A stretch of 64,000 nt of DNA from contig NZ_CP180210.1 in assembly GCF_047556435.1 (NCBI RefSeq), forward strand, positions 3,844,001 through 3,908,000, read 5' to 3'. The notes below the pieces were generated by a model that was given only the letters and a program-made list of their open reading frames with translations, did not search any database and was not told where the DNA came from. Below, one piece after another: positions 17,467 through 27,674 of this stretch. The stretch is from Alteromonas sp047556435. Its GTDB lineage: Bacteria; Pseudomonadota; Gammaproteobacteria; Enterobacterales; Alteromonadaceae. The position numbers and the translations under genes were made by a program. How positions within the stretch are numbered: the first letter of the stretch is position 1; each line of letters opens with the position of its first letter.

Positions 17467-18708
17467 ATGTTTGCGTTTATTGCTCGTCAACCAATCCTGG
17501 ATCGAGATAAGGATGTCTTTGCTTACGAGCTGCTGTTCCGGGATGGTAAAGGAGGCTCGTTTCCTGATTTGGATAGCGATAAAGCAAAGTATATCGCTAA
17601 CCGCTTCCACACCCTCGGTCTCGATGATATCTGTGGTGAGAAAAAGTCTTTCATCAATTTTAGCAGCGACACTATCATTTCACGCTTTCCAACTACGTTT
17701 AATCCGGAAACCGTTGTCGTTGAACTGGATGAAAATCCGTTTCTGCAAAGCGGATTATTAGAGGCTTGCCAGCATATTAAACAACTCGGCTTTAAGCTGG
17801 CCATCGACGACCCGATGATGATGAGCGGCAAGCACGAAATCTTCCCGCTGATTGATATTGTCAAAGTAGATGTCTCAAAAGCCCGCTACGAAGTCATAGA
17901 AAAGAACATTCCCCGCTTTCTGGACTCGAACATCAAACTGGTGGCCGAACAAGTCGACAGTCACACAGACTTTAATAATTGCCGTGATTTAGGCTTCGAT
18001 TTCTTCCAGGGCTATTTCTTTGCGACACCGGAAGCGCGCATTCAGCGCCAGTTGCCGGCATCGAAGATGAACCTGGTCGATTTAATGGGAGAGAGCGCTA
18101 ACAGCAATTTTGATCTTGCTCGTATCAATCAGATCATTGAGCGTGATGCGGCCTTAAGTTACCTGCTGCTGAAGTTCATCAACAATCCCACTATCAACAA
18201 GCGCTACAAGATTACCTCTCTGAAACACGCTTTGGCGTACATGGGCGAGGTCGAAATCAAAAAGTTCATTGCGTTGTTATCACTGGCTAACCTTGGTGAT
18301 GATAAGCCACTTGAACTGATTCATATGTCGCTGGTGCGCGCGAAGTTTTTTGACCTGCTATCGCAGGAAAGAAAGCTGAATACCGATCCACCGGTTGGTT
18401 TTCTCGTGGGACTGTTCTCGTTGTTGGATGCACTGCTTGACCAATCGATGCCGGATATCTTAAAACAACTGCCGTTAACCGATGATGTCAATACGGCGCT
18501 GCTGGGTAAATCCAGTGAATTTAACCACTATCTTTCGCTTGCAAGGGCTTTTGAGAGCGCGTTATGGCTAAACGTTATTAAGCAGTCCCGAGAGCTGAAT
18601 ATTGATCAGAAGCACCTGCACAGCCTGTACAATCAGGCGATCATCTGGGGTAACGGGGTAAGAAATACCATCTCATCTTATTTTCCCAGACCGGTACTCA
18701 AGCAATAG
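17467..18708 (+). CDS. EAL-HDOD signalling protein, copy 2
   Basis: A 413-aa paralogue of the preceding protein with the same EAL (about 1-205) plus HDOD (about 205-400) layout; the HDOD parts are very similar (LKHALAYMGEVEIKKFIALLSLANL here). Several EAL residues have drifted: the second-Glu strand reads VVVELDE, the DDFG-like loop reads IDDPMM, and AEGVE-type Glu is replaced in AEQVDSH, while YELLFRDG and FFQGYFFATPEA are kept. This copy may therefore bind rather than hydrolyse c-di-GMP; that is inference. It ends at a clear terminator. Confidence 0.87.
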   Translation: MFAFIARQPILDRDKDVFAYELLFRDGKGGSFPDLDSDKAKYIANRFHTLGLDDICGEKKSFINFSSDTIISRFPTTFNPETVVVELDENPFLQSGLLEACQHIKQLGFKLAIDDPMMMSGKHEIFPLIDIVKVDVSKARYEVIEKNIPRFLDSNIKLVAEQVDSHTDFNNCRDLGFDFFQGYFFATPEARIQRQLPASKMNLVDLMGESANSNFDLARINQIIERDAALSYLLLKFINNPTINKRYKITSLKHALAYMGEVEIKKFIALLSLANLGDDKPLELIHMSLVRAKFFDLLSQERKLNTDPPVGFLVGLFSLLDALLDQSMPDILKQLPLTDDVNTALLGKSSEFNHYLSLARAFESALWLNVIKQSRELNIDQKHLHSLYNQAIIWGNGVRNTISSYFPRPVLKQ

Positions 18709-18738
18709 CCCGCCCAAAGAAAAAACAGTAGAGCGAGA

Positions 18739-18763
18739 AAAGTCCGGCATACCGGACTTTTTT
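18739..18763 (+). terminator. intrinsic terminator after EAL-HDOD copy 2
   Basis: Perfect 9-bp stem AAAGTCCGG/CCGGACTTT with loop CATA, continued by a T-run, about 30 bp after the stop codon. Confidence 0.9.
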
Positions 18764-19020
18764 GTATTCGACGTCTTTTTAAGAACGATAGTGACATGCC
18801 AGCTTGTGTAAGACACAGACAGGTTACACCAATACACCTGGATATGAGTTCACCCAGCACGTGAATTTTTCAACTTTTGACAAGCCAGTTTTGTGTCGGT
18901 GTGGTGGGGCTAAATCCCGCGAAATTCAGTCAGCTCAACAATGTAACAAGCCACGGCCGGAGCGCGAAAGAGAAATGTACCCAATCACACATCATTATGA
19001 TTATGGGCTGGTACAAAGGC
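18764..19020. other. gene-free gap before ftsX 3' end
   Basis: Together with the terminator just upstream it makes a gap of just over 300 bp between convergent genes. No credible reading frame or further hairpin with a T-run was found here. Confidence 0.4.
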
Positions 19021-20001
19021 TTATTTAGGCTCAATCTCTCTGACGTGGCGCTGCACAGAAATCAACGAGCCTACCAGCCCCAGCAGCACCGATAATCCCA
19101 GCATTGTAAACAGCGCACTGCCGGTTAAACCGGTGATAGCGAAATCTTTTTGATACAGCGCGGCAAAGGCCTGGATGCTACTGTCCATCCACCAAAGAAT
19201 AAGGATCACCGCTACCCACGCTATCAGACCGCCTAAGAGTCCATACCAGAATCCGGTATACAAAAACGGTCGGTGGATAAAAGCGTCAGTCGCTCCCACC
19301 AGCTTCATCACCAGAATCTCATCACGCTTATTAAGAATATTCAGCCTGATGGTATTACCAATTATCAGCACCACTGCAATAAATAACAGGCCACCAATAA
19401 GCGTTACCAGGTCACGGATAATATCCAGTACTGCGTAAAGCCGCTCCAGCCACTCAATATCCAGCTTACCGATATCTACTTCGCGCTGCTGCTTCAGTTT
19501 GTCCAGCAGCATCTGTGCGGCTTGTGGCGTGGCATGCTTTTCGACGGGAGCCACCAGCACCACGTCAGGTAGCGGATTGGACTCCAGATACGCGATGGCA
19601 TCGCCCAGGCCAGAGAGGTGCTGGAATTCTTTTAGCGCATCGTCGGCAGGAATGAAGGTGACGGTATCGATTTCCGGCCAGGTATTTAACCGGGTTAACA
19701 GCTGTTGTGCGCTTGCCTCTGACGTACTTTCTTTTAAAAACAGTGAAATTTCTGATGCCTGCTCCCACCCGGCACTGATTTTTTCGGTATTTTTTACCAT
19801 GATGTAAAGTGTGCTGGGCAACGTGATACTTAGTCCAAGCACACCTACCGTCATAATCGAGGCAGCTGGCTGTCGCCAAAGTTCACCAAGACTTCCTAAC
19901 GCCTGACGCAGATGACTGATAAAAAATGCCATAATTGTCTGAACAGTACCGATGCGGGCATCGCTGGCACCTTGCGGTCGGCCTTTAAATAATAAACTCA
20001 T
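19021..20001 (-). CDS. ftsX: cell division protein FtsX
   Basis: Membrane subunit of the FtsEX complex, which controls septal peptidoglycan hydrolases through EnvC-type activators. The 326-aa protein has a cytoplasmic N-terminus, a first membrane helix near residues 48-70, a large periplasmic loop (about 70-195), and three further helices with the FtsX-permease signature near NILNKRDEILVMKLVGATDAFI. Length matches the family (E. coli 352). Its start overlaps the ftsE stop by 4 bp, so it is translationally coupled in the ftsY-ftsE-ftsX operon. Confidence 0.96.
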   Translation of the reverse strand: MSLLFKGRPQGASDARIGTVQTIMAFFISHLRQALGSLGELWRQPAASIMTVGVLGLSITLPSTLYIMVKNTEKISAGWEQASEISLFLKESTSEASAQQLLTRLNTWPEIDTVTFIPADDALKEFQHLSGLGDAIAYLESNPLPDVVLVAPVEKHATPQAAQMLLDKLKQQREVDIGKLDIEWLERLYAVLDIIRDLVTLIGGLLFIAVVLIIGNTIRLNILNKRDEILVMKLVGATDAFIHRPFLYTGFWYGLLGGLIAWVAVILILWWMDSSIQAFAALYQKDFAITGLTGSALFTMLGLSVLLGLVGSLISVQRHVREIEPK

Positions 20002-20684
20002 GACCAGCTCCCGTCGGTGTCTGTCAGCCCATCGGTGATCATCTGGCCATTTTTTAAGGTCAGAGTGCGGTACTTCATGCGCGCTATCAGGCCCAGGTCA
20101 TGGGTTGCAATGAAGACCGATACGCCCGCCTGATTAAAGTCTTCGAATAACCGTACTATTTCCATAGACAGTTTGGGGTCGAGATTACCGGTTGGCTCAT
20201 CGGCAAGCAGTAATGGTGGCTTGTTTACGACAGCCCGGGCTATGCCGACACGCTGCTGTTCACCACCGGAGAGCATTATCGGCAGGTTGCGGGCTTTGTC
20301 ACGCAACCCCACCATTTCCAATGCGGCATGAACGCGTTTCGTGGTTTCCTTGTGGGTGTAGCCTTCAATAACGAGCGGCAGGGCCACATTATCGAACACC
20401 GTTTTGTCCATTAACAACTGATGGCTCTGGAAGATCATACCGATATCACGACGGATATAGGCAATCTGGCGACGAGAGATACTGTTCAGGTCATGGCCGT
20501 TAATCAGCACACGTCCGACAGTCGGACGTTCCATAATACTGATAAGCTTTAACAATGTGCTTTTTCCGGCTCCGGAATGGCCGGTCAGAAACGCCATTTC
20601 GCCCGGCTCAATGTGAAAATTCACTTTGCTGAGCGCGCGTTGTCCCCCGGGATACGTTTTGCTTACCTGCTCGAATTTAATCAT
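19998..20684 (-). CDS. ftsE: cell division ATP-binding protein FtsE
   Basis: ABC-type ATPase partner of FtsX. 228 aa with Walker A GHSGAGKST near residue 35, Q-loop region FQSHQLLMD near 88, ABC signature LSGGEQQRVGIARA near 138 and Walker B LLLADEPTGNLD near 158. The family is highly conserved and the call is firm. The gene follows ftsY by 38 bp and overlaps ftsX. Confidence 0.97.
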   Translation of the reverse strand: MIKFEQVSKTYPGGQRALSKVNFHIEPGEMAFLTGHSGAGKSTLLKLISIMERPTVGRVLINGHDLNSISRRQIAYIRRDIGMIFQSHQLLMDKTVFDNVALPLVIEGYTHKETTKRVHAALEMVGLRDKARNLPIMLSGGEQQRVGIARAVVNKPPLLLADEPTGNLDPKLSMEIVRLFEDFNQAGVSVFIATHDLGLIARMKYRTLTLKNGQMITDGLTDTDGSWS

Positions 20685-20722
20685 ATCCTGGTCCTGCTGT
20701 ATGCGCCGGGGGCGGCGATGTT

Positions 20723-22279
<1,557 letters not shown>

Positions 22280-22366
22280 TGTGCGGTCAAATCCTTATAA
22301 AATCGGAGCAAATTCGGCTAAACTGGCCGGCTATTGTATGCAGCCATGATAGCATTGTCAGCCTCT

Positions 22367-22954
22367 ATGAAGCGAGTTTCTCAGTCCTCACGAAAACAGC
22401 CGTCGAAAACCGGTCAAATCAGAGTCATCGCGGGTCAGTGGCGAGGACGAAAGCTACCTGTGTCTGACGTTGAAGGGCTGCGCCCCACCACCGACAGAAA
22501 CAAGGAAACGCTGTTTAACTGGTTGATGCAGGATATCCGTGACGCCAGGTGTCTGGATGTTTTTGCCGGTAGTGGCGGACTGGGTATAGAGGCGTTATCC
22601 CGGTATGCTAAACATTGTGTCTTCTTTGAAAAAGACAAGCAGGCAGCAAGTATCTTAAGAAAAAACCTGCAGACTTTGGGGGCTAATGCTGAAGTCAGAC
22701 AAGGCGATGCACTTTCTCTGTTAAACGACCAGCACCAGCCGTTTGATATTATCTTTGTCGATCCGCCGTTTGGTATGAATCTGGTAAACCCAACGCTGGC
22801 ATCGCTCTCGCAAAACCGTCTACTGGCATCGGGTACACTGATTTACGTCGAGCAGGAAAGTCAGGCCAGCGATATTATGCTGCCTCCTGATAGCAGAATC
22901 ATTAAAGAAAAACGTTTGCCACAATTACACTATCTGCTGATTGAGCTGGATTAA
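22367..22954 (+). CDS. rsmD: 16S rRNA m2G966 methyltransferase RsmD
   Basis: SAM-dependent methyltransferase that modifies G966 in the P-site region of 16S rRNA. Motifs: IRVIAGQWRGRKLP near the N-terminus, GLRPTTDRNKETLFNWL, SAM-binding DVFAGSGGLGIEALSR, and the catalytic IFVDPPFG (the family's DPPF). The frame opens at 22334, but the ATG at 22367 (MKRVSQSSRK...) gives about 195 aa, close to E. coli (198); neither start has a strong ribosome site. Divergent from ftsY, the usual location. Confidence 0.94.
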   Translation: MKRVSQSSRKQPSKTGQIRVIAGQWRGRKLPVSDVEGLRPTTDRNKETLFNWLMQDIRDARCLDVFAGSGGLGIEALSRYAKHCVFFEKDKQAASILRKNLQTLGANAEVRQGDALSLLNDQHQPFDIIFVDPPFGMNLVNPTLASLSQNRLLASGTLIYVEQESQASDIMLPPDSRIIKEKRLPQLHYLLIELD

Positions 22955-23084
22955 TTAATGTGCGCAACATAAATACCCTACGGGCCTTAAGAAGTCATTT
23001 TCCTGTTATCGCGCGCGCTTTTCACGCACAGTGAACACTTCTGGTTTAACTCAGTGCTTCCCGTATCAGGAAAAACCTCAAAAG

Positions 23085-23108
23085 AAAAAAGCCGCTCATA
23101 AAGCGGCT
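23085..23108 (-). terminator. intrinsic terminator after yjaG
   Basis: On the minus strand AAAGCCGCT pairs with AGCGGCTTT around a 5-nt loop and is followed by a T-run. It lies about 30 bp beyond the yjaG stop codon. Confidence 0.88.
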
Positions 23109-23133
23109 TTCATAAAATAGTTTGCACTACATG

Positions 23134-23748
23134 TTAATTGTCGCTGTGCAAATCATCACTGACATCGGAACTGAGATCGATGCCGATATTCGAAATCCCT
23201 TCTTCCAACGCCAGAGCTTTCAGTGCATCCGCCGTCTCTGCCGGACGTCCACCCTGCTCGGCACAATCCAGCAACGCGTTCTGAATTTCCACTTCAAACT
23301 GCATTAGCGGATGGGCTTTTACGTTGTCTTCGGTCGCCTCGCCGGATGCTAGCAGGTAGGCTTCCACACTGCCCTGTGACAGTTTGCTGACCACGACCGC
23401 GCCCTGTAAATCGTCTTTTTTCGCCAGACTAACCGCTGCAGCCAGACCAATTGCCGCATCGATTGCCGGATACACGCCGAAGTTATCGTAATCCTGCGTA
23501 TCTGGCGTCAACAACTCCACTTTCTCAAGCTGAACGGAAAAGTTAATTTTACTTTTCGGTGACTTCACTGACTCCCACAGCAAATCCAGACAGTTTCGAC
23601 AGGTCTTGCCATCATCATACTCTGTCAGCTCGCAAAAAAGCTGATAGTTCGGAAGCATCCGCTCAAGTAACGCGGCACTGAAAGCCACCGCACGCCATCC
23701 TTCAAGGGCTCTTACACGGGCGAAGGTTGTGAGTTTTTGTTGCGCCAT
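23134..23748 (-). CDS. YjaG/DUF416 family protein
   Basis: A 204-aa cytoplasmic protein of the DUF416 family (E. coli YjaG), function unknown. Typical segments are the start with FARVRALEGWRAVAFSAAL, LLERMLPNYQLF near 28, LDLLWE and the acidic VYPAIDAAIGLAAAVSLA region. The C-terminal tail is acidic. It overlaps the MarC-family gene by 1 bp (TAATG), so the two are translated from one mRNA. Confidence 0.85.
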   Translation of the reverse strand: MAQQKLTTFARVRALEGWRAVAFSAALLERMLPNYQLFCELTEYDDGKTCRNCLDLLWESVKSPKSKINFSVQLEKVELLTPDTQDYDNFGVYPAIDAAIGLAAAVSLAKKDDLQGAVVVSKLSQGSVEAYLLASGEATEDNVKAHPLMQFEVEIQNALLDCAEQGGRPAETADALKALALEEGISNIGIDLSSDVSDDLHSDN

Positions 23749-24350
23749 TACATCACTCCGGCAGTATGGGTAAAGTAGTTTGCCACGCCATCCAGGAACA
23801 TCTGGATAGAAATCATCACCAGGATCATGCCCATCAGGCGCTCCATGGCGGTCAGTCCGCGTTCACCCAATAAACGATGAAAGAGACCTGAAAACATAAG
23901 AATAATTGCACTTACCAGCCAGCTTGCGCCCAACGCAATTGACCAGTCGAGCATGCGATCGGGATTTTGATTCGACATCAGAATAAGGGCCGCCAGCGTG
24001 GAGGGACCAGCAATCATCGGGATCGCAAGCGGAACCAGGAATGGCTCTTCCCCCACAGCCAGACCACTGGGGTTGCCCGCAGAGGGGAAAATCATTTTCA
24101 GCGCGATCAGGAATAGGATAATACCGCCTGCGATGCTGACGGTTTCCTGCTGAACGTTAAGAAAATCCAGTACCGCCTGACCGCTGAACAAAAAGGTGAA
24201 CAGAATCAGCAGTGCGAAAAGCAACTCTCGAATGAGAATAAAGCGTCTGCGTTTGGGCTCAATGGTTTTTAACACCGACATAAACACCGGCAAGTTGCCC
24301 AGCGGATCCATGATCAGAAACAACATGACAGCAGCGGACCAGGTATCCAT
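23748..24350 (-). CDS. MarC/YhgN-family membrane protein
   Basis: A 200-aa inner-membrane protein with about six membrane helices, typical of the MarC/UPF0056 family (YhgN subgroup): LFLIMDPLGNLPVF near the start, GGIILFLIALKMIF in the middle and PLAIPMIAGPSTLAALILMS. Function in the family is unsettled; the old link to multiple antibiotic resistance for MarC was not upheld. I chose the ATG at 24350, which gives MDTWSAAVMLFLIMDPLGN; the frame extends upstream by 23 codons of unlikely sequence. Coupled to yjaG by a 1-bp overlap. Confidence 0.87.
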   Translation of the reverse strand: MDTWSAAVMLFLIMDPLGNLPVFMSVLKTIEPKRRRFILIRELLFALLILFTFLFSGQAVLDFLNVQQETVSIAGGIILFLIALKMIFPSAGNPSGLAVGEEPFLVPLAIPMIAGPSTLAALILMSNQNPDRMLDWSIALGASWLVSAIILMFSGLFHRLLGERGLTAMERLMGMILVMISIQMFLDGVANYFTHTAGVM

Positions 24351-24517
24351 CGTCGGGGCAAACTCCTCAATCTGGGCATGGCAAGTCATGGTTTGCGCAG
24401 GTGGTGTCAGAATAAACACCTTTGATTTTCGCAGACTGGCCGGTTTTTACGTAAAAGACTCGCAAATTGTCGCATTTACGCTTAAATTTTACTATCACCA
24501 AAACGAGGTAGTGTTAA

Positions 24518-24700
24518 ATGAGCTTAATGACAGTAAAAGAAGTCGCTGCGTTTCTGGATATTCAGGAAGTGCGGGTTGAACGACTCGAGCGCGAAAGCTT
24601 ACTGGTTTCCAAAGAAAAAGATATTGAGGGAAATCCGCTTTTCGCAAGAAACGATGTTGAAAACTATAAAAAGCTGGCTGAACGTCTGGGCGGACTATAA
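24518..24700 (+). CDS. small HTH (MerR/excisionase-like) protein
   Basis: A 60-aa protein that begins with a helix-turn-helix of the excisionase/MerR type (TVKEVAAFLDIQEVRVERLEREGLL-like pattern, here ESLLVSKEKD) and ends with a short helix (DVENYKKLAERLGGL). A GAGG lies about 8 bases before the ATG. Such single-domain proteins bind DNA or act as regulators; no phage or integrase gene is nearby, so an excisionase role is unlikely. Divergent from the MarC-like gene. Confidence 0.75.
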   Translation: MSLMTVKEVAAFLDIQEVRVERLERESLLVSKEKDIEGNPLFARNDVENYKKLAERLGGL

Positions 24701-24770
24701 CTTCCAGGCAGTCAGCAGGCTCTGAGTATACGTACGCGTAGCACGCCTGTCAGCGCAGGGCCCGCAAAGC

Positions 24771-24812
24771 AAAAAATCCAGACAGTTTGTAAAGGGTGTC
24801 TGGATTTTTTTT
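24771..24812. terminator. bidirectional terminator between HTH gene and pepB
   Basis: Stem AAATCCAGACA with TGTCTGGATTT, loop about 12 nt, with an A-run on the left and an eight-T run on the right. It can serve the small HTH gene on the plus strand and pepB on the minus strand. Confidence 0.88.
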
Positions 24813-24872
24813 GTATTAGCAGTAACTGGAAACGAATGCGGCCTGACAAAGACCGCACGCTGTCAGCGACAA

Positions 24873-26156
24873 CTAATAATCCATCACCATTCTGGAAATG
24901 CTTTTAATGCCGTTCGCTGTTGCGCCAATCGGCATTTCTGCACTGCCACTGCCGTGATATGCCGCCGCCAGGTCCAGGTGTACCCATCCTTTGCCGCTTG
25001 GGTCAACGAAGCGAGCCAGGAAGCCTGCGGCATTAGACGCGCCGCCACCGCCGCCGCCTTTTTGCGGACGACTATTGGCGGTGTCTGCAAACGCCGAAGG
25101 GCAACGATCTTTATGGAATGGCTCAAGAGGCAATGGCCAGAAGCGCTCACCTTCGCTTTTCGCCGACGCCAGCATCGCCTCGCGGGCGTTATCATCTATA
25201 GTAAAGACAGCGTGGTAGTCGTTACCCAGCGCAACCACCGCTGCACCAGTGAGCGTTGCGGCGTTAATAATGAGCGGCGCACCGGTTTCGGTTGCCCGTA
25301 GCAGGCCATCAGCTAACACCAGACGACCTTCTGCATCAGTATTTACAATTTCCACGCTCACGCCGTTTTTGTACGTCAGCACGTCACCCAGCTTGTACGC
25401 ATGGCCTGAAATGAGGTTTTCCGCACAACATAAGATCAGTTTGATACGCTTTTTCGTGCCTTTCATGATGGACAAACCCAGCGCACCAGTAACGGTAGCT
25501 GCACCGCCCATGTCACACTTCATGTCCAGCATGCCTTCGCTGGACTTAATGCTGTAGCCGCCACTGTCAAAAGTGATGCCCTTGCCAACCAGCACCGCGT
25601 CTACCGGCGCGCTATCGGCACCGGAAGGGTTGTAGTCTACTTCCAGCATCACAGGCGGGCGCACACTGCCGCGACCGACATTGTAAATTCCTGTCCAGCC
25701 CGCTTTGTTGAGGTCTTCACCGACAATCATCTCTACCGTGACCGCGTCACCGCCCAACTCTTTAATCCAGTTGCCTGCGCGTCTCGCCAGATTCTCCGGA
25801 GAGAGATCTTCCGGCGTATCGTTAACCAGCTGGCGGGTAAACAGCATGGCAGCATAATCCTGCTCCAATGTGGCTTTATCGTCATTGTCGCACCAGTTAA
25901 TCGAGCCCGGATTGCGCGCACGGGTGAAACTCATTGCGAACGCCCATTGCTGAGCGCGGGTCCAGTCACCGTGCAGAGTCACTGAGGGGATCGTTAACCC
26001 GTCTATTTTGCGCGCAGCTTGCTGGATCACGCGTAACTCGTCCTGCGCGTCAGCAAGATGGATCGTAGCGCCTTCCCCATTAAAGGTCAGACGGTTCGCT
26101 TCGCCCCATTTTAATTCTGGCTTATCCTGCGATAGCGATACGGTAAAATCAGTCAT
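24873..26156 (-). CDS. pepB: aminopeptidase PepB
   Basis: Leucyl aminopeptidase family M17 enzyme, a cytosolic metallo-aminopeptidase with two metal ions. The 427-aa product aligns with E. coli PepB (427 aa): GKGITFDSGGYSIK near 207, KCDMGGAATVTGAL, the hallmark NTDAEGRLVLADGL near 288 and NAATLTGA. An odd feature is a run of six Gly (PQKGGGGGGASNAAGF) near 372, where family members have a shorter Gly/Ala stretch. Start chosen at 26156 (MTDFTVSLSQDKP); the frame is open 11 codons upstream. Divergent from sfsA. Confidence 0.95.
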   Translation of the reverse strand: MTDFTVSLSQDKPELKWGEANRLTFNGEGATIHLADAQDELRVIQQAARKIDGLTIPSVTLHGDWTRAQQWAFAMSFTRARNPGSINWCDNDDKATLEQDYAAMLFTRQLVNDTPEDLSPENLARRAGNWIKELGGDAVTVEMIVGEDLNKAGWTGIYNVGRGSVRPPVMLEVDYNPSGADSAPVDAVLVGKGITFDSGGYSIKSSEGMLDMKCDMGGAATVTGALGLSIMKGTKKRIKLILCCAENLISGHAYKLGDVLTYKNGVSVEIVNTDAEGRLVLADGLLRATETGAPLIINAATLTGAAVVALGNDYHAVFTIDDNAREAMLASAKSEGERFWPLPLEPFHKDRCPSAFADTANSRPQKGGGGGGASNAAGFLARFVDPSGKGWVHLDLAAAYHGSGSAEMPIGATANGIKSISRMVMDY

Positions 26157-26216
26157 AACAAATGCTTCCTCGCTTGGTACACTTAACATGTTTTTTGTTT
26201 TTACGAATAGGTGCCT

Positions 26217-26918
26217 ATGCAGTTCAGTTCTCCGCTTTTACGCGGCACGCTGATTAAACGCTATAAACGTTTCTTCGCCGATGTGTTATTGGATGACGGA
26301 CGAACCGTCACCGCACACTGCCCCAATACCGGTGCGATGACCGGCTGCGCTGAGCCGGGCTTTATCGCCTTCCTGAGTGAGTCAGATAACCCAAAAAGAA
26401 AACTAAAGTTCACTTGGGAGCTGGCGCAAACGCCCGAAGGGCATTTCATCGGCATTAATACGCACAATGCTAATAAACTGGTAGCGGAAGCATTAAATAA
26501 CAAGGTGCTGGACGAATTTAATGTGATTGATGACTGGAAAGCGGAGGTCACACCTCCGGGTGCAGACAGCCGATTCGATTTTGCACTACAGGCAGGTGAA
26601 GAAACCCGCTACATGGAAGTGAAATCCGTTACGCTGGCCCGTGGCAATAAAGGATACTTTCCTGATGCGATTACTGCACGTGGCGCGAAGCATTGTCTGG
26701 AGTTAGCCAGACTCGCCAGAGAAGGTGTTCACACCAGCTTGCTGTTTTGTGTTCAACATACGGGGGTGAAAAGTGTGCAACCCGCGTTAGATATTGATCC
26801 AAAATACGCAGAAGCACTATCCATAGCTGCGCAAGCTGGGGTACAGATACTGGCGGCGGGCTGTGCAATTAACGAACAAAAAATTACGTTAAATCAATCA
26901 CTCCCGCTATTAAAGTAA
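26217..26918 (+). CDS. sfsA: SfsA family DNA-binding/nuclease-like protein
   Basis: Member of the SfsA family, first described as a stimulator of maltose genes in E. coli; the fold combines an OB-like and a restriction-endonuclease-like domain but the physiological role is unclear. The 233-aa protein shows LLRGTLIKRYKRFFADV near the start, TAHCPNTGAMTGC near 37, and YMEVKSVTL with FPDAITARGAKHCLEL near 125-155 (nuclease-like core). Start at 26217 matches the family's MxF start; an ATG 6 bp upstream is also in frame. Just upstream of dksA, as in E. coli. Confidence 0.94.
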   Translation: MQFSSPLLRGTLIKRYKRFFADVLLDDGRTVTAHCPNTGAMTGCAEPGFIAFLSESDNPKRKLKFTWELAQTPEGHFIGINTHNANKLVAEALNNKVLDEFNVIDDWKAEVTPPGADSRFDFALQAGEETRYMEVKSVTLARGNKGYFPDAITARGAKHCLELARLAREGVHTSLLFCVQHTGVKSVQPALDIDPKYAEALSIAAQAGVQILAAGCAINEQKITLNQSLPLLK

Positions 26919-27134
26919 AAAATAAGTTGATTTTTCTGCTTATGCCGCCATATTTGCGCCTTGTTTTGCCTTTGCGGAACCGTAAATGGTCCGCCCAATC
27001 AGCGCGCCGTTGCCCAGTTTTGGCGCGCATCAGAAAGGTTACTGAGACACGTCCGTTGCCTGAAGGTGTCGATTCTGTTATAGATACTCGACTATTCAGG
27101 ACACCTGGGTGTCGTAGTGTAGGAGATGTGGCAG

Positions 27135-27584
27135 ATGCCAACAGGAAAAGAAGCGAAATCCCTGGGACTGTTAGCCCTAGCTGGCCTGGAACCATACCAG
27201 CCGAAAGCTGACGAAGAATACATGAACGATGCACAGATGGAGCACTTCCGTCTGTTGCTAAAGGCGTGGCGCAATCAGCTTCGTGAAGAAGTCGATCGCA
27301 CGGTTACGCACATGAAAGATGAAGCTGCTAACTTCCCTGATCCGGTTGACCGGGCCGCACAGGAAGAAGAGTTCAGTCTGGAACTGCGTACCCGCGACCG
27401 CGAGCGCAAGCTTATCAAGAAAATTGAGAAGACACTGAAGCGTATCGAAGATGACGATTTTGGTTTCTGTGACCAGTGCGGCATTGAGATTGGCATCCGT
27501 CGTCTCGAAGCGCGTCCGACAGCAGATCTTTGTATCGACTGCAAAACCATGGCTGAAATTAAAGAGAAGCAGCTGCAAGGCTAA
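27135..27584 (+). CDS. dksA: RNA polymerase-binding transcription factor DksA
   Basis: Binds the secondary channel of RNA polymerase and, with ppGpp, drives the stringent response. 149 aa with the coiled-coil tip region DPVDRAAQEEEFSLELRTRDRERKL that carries the DxxDxA acidic tip (residues D and A visible), and the zinc finger CDQCG...CIDCK. Start chosen at 27135 (MPTGKEAKSLGLLALAGL) after GGAGATGTGGCAG. The ribosomal promoters in this window (before rpmE and rpsL) have the GC-rich discriminators that DksA/ppGpp act on. Confidence 0.96.
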   Translation: MPTGKEAKSLGLLALAGLEPYQPKADEEYMNDAQMEHFRLLLKAWRNQLREEVDRTVTHMKDEAANFPDPVDRAAQEEEFSLELRTRDRERKLIKKIEKTLKRIEDDDFGFCDQCGIEIGIRRLEARPTADLCIDCKTMAEIKEKQLQG

Positions 27585-27607
27585 CACCGTCAGCGGCCTG
27601 CTTTTCA

Positions 27608-27657
27608 GAGACACACCTGCCCTCGTGGATGCAGGTTTGTCTCGCTGTCTGTTTTTT
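27608..27657 (+). terminator. probable terminator between dksA and gluQRS
   Basis: GAGACACACCTGC (27608-27620) pairs with GCAGGTTTGTCTC (27631-27643) with one mismatch around a 10-nt loop. A six-T run follows after 8 further bases, so it is imperfect and may only attenuate transcription into gluQRS. Confidence 0.55.
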
Positions 27658-27674
27658 ACCCCCGACCTATTCCA

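Noticed and set aside
24518..24700. Small HTH protein considered as phage excisionase
   Set aside because: No integrase, attachment site or phage genes nearby; flanks are conserved chromosomal genes.
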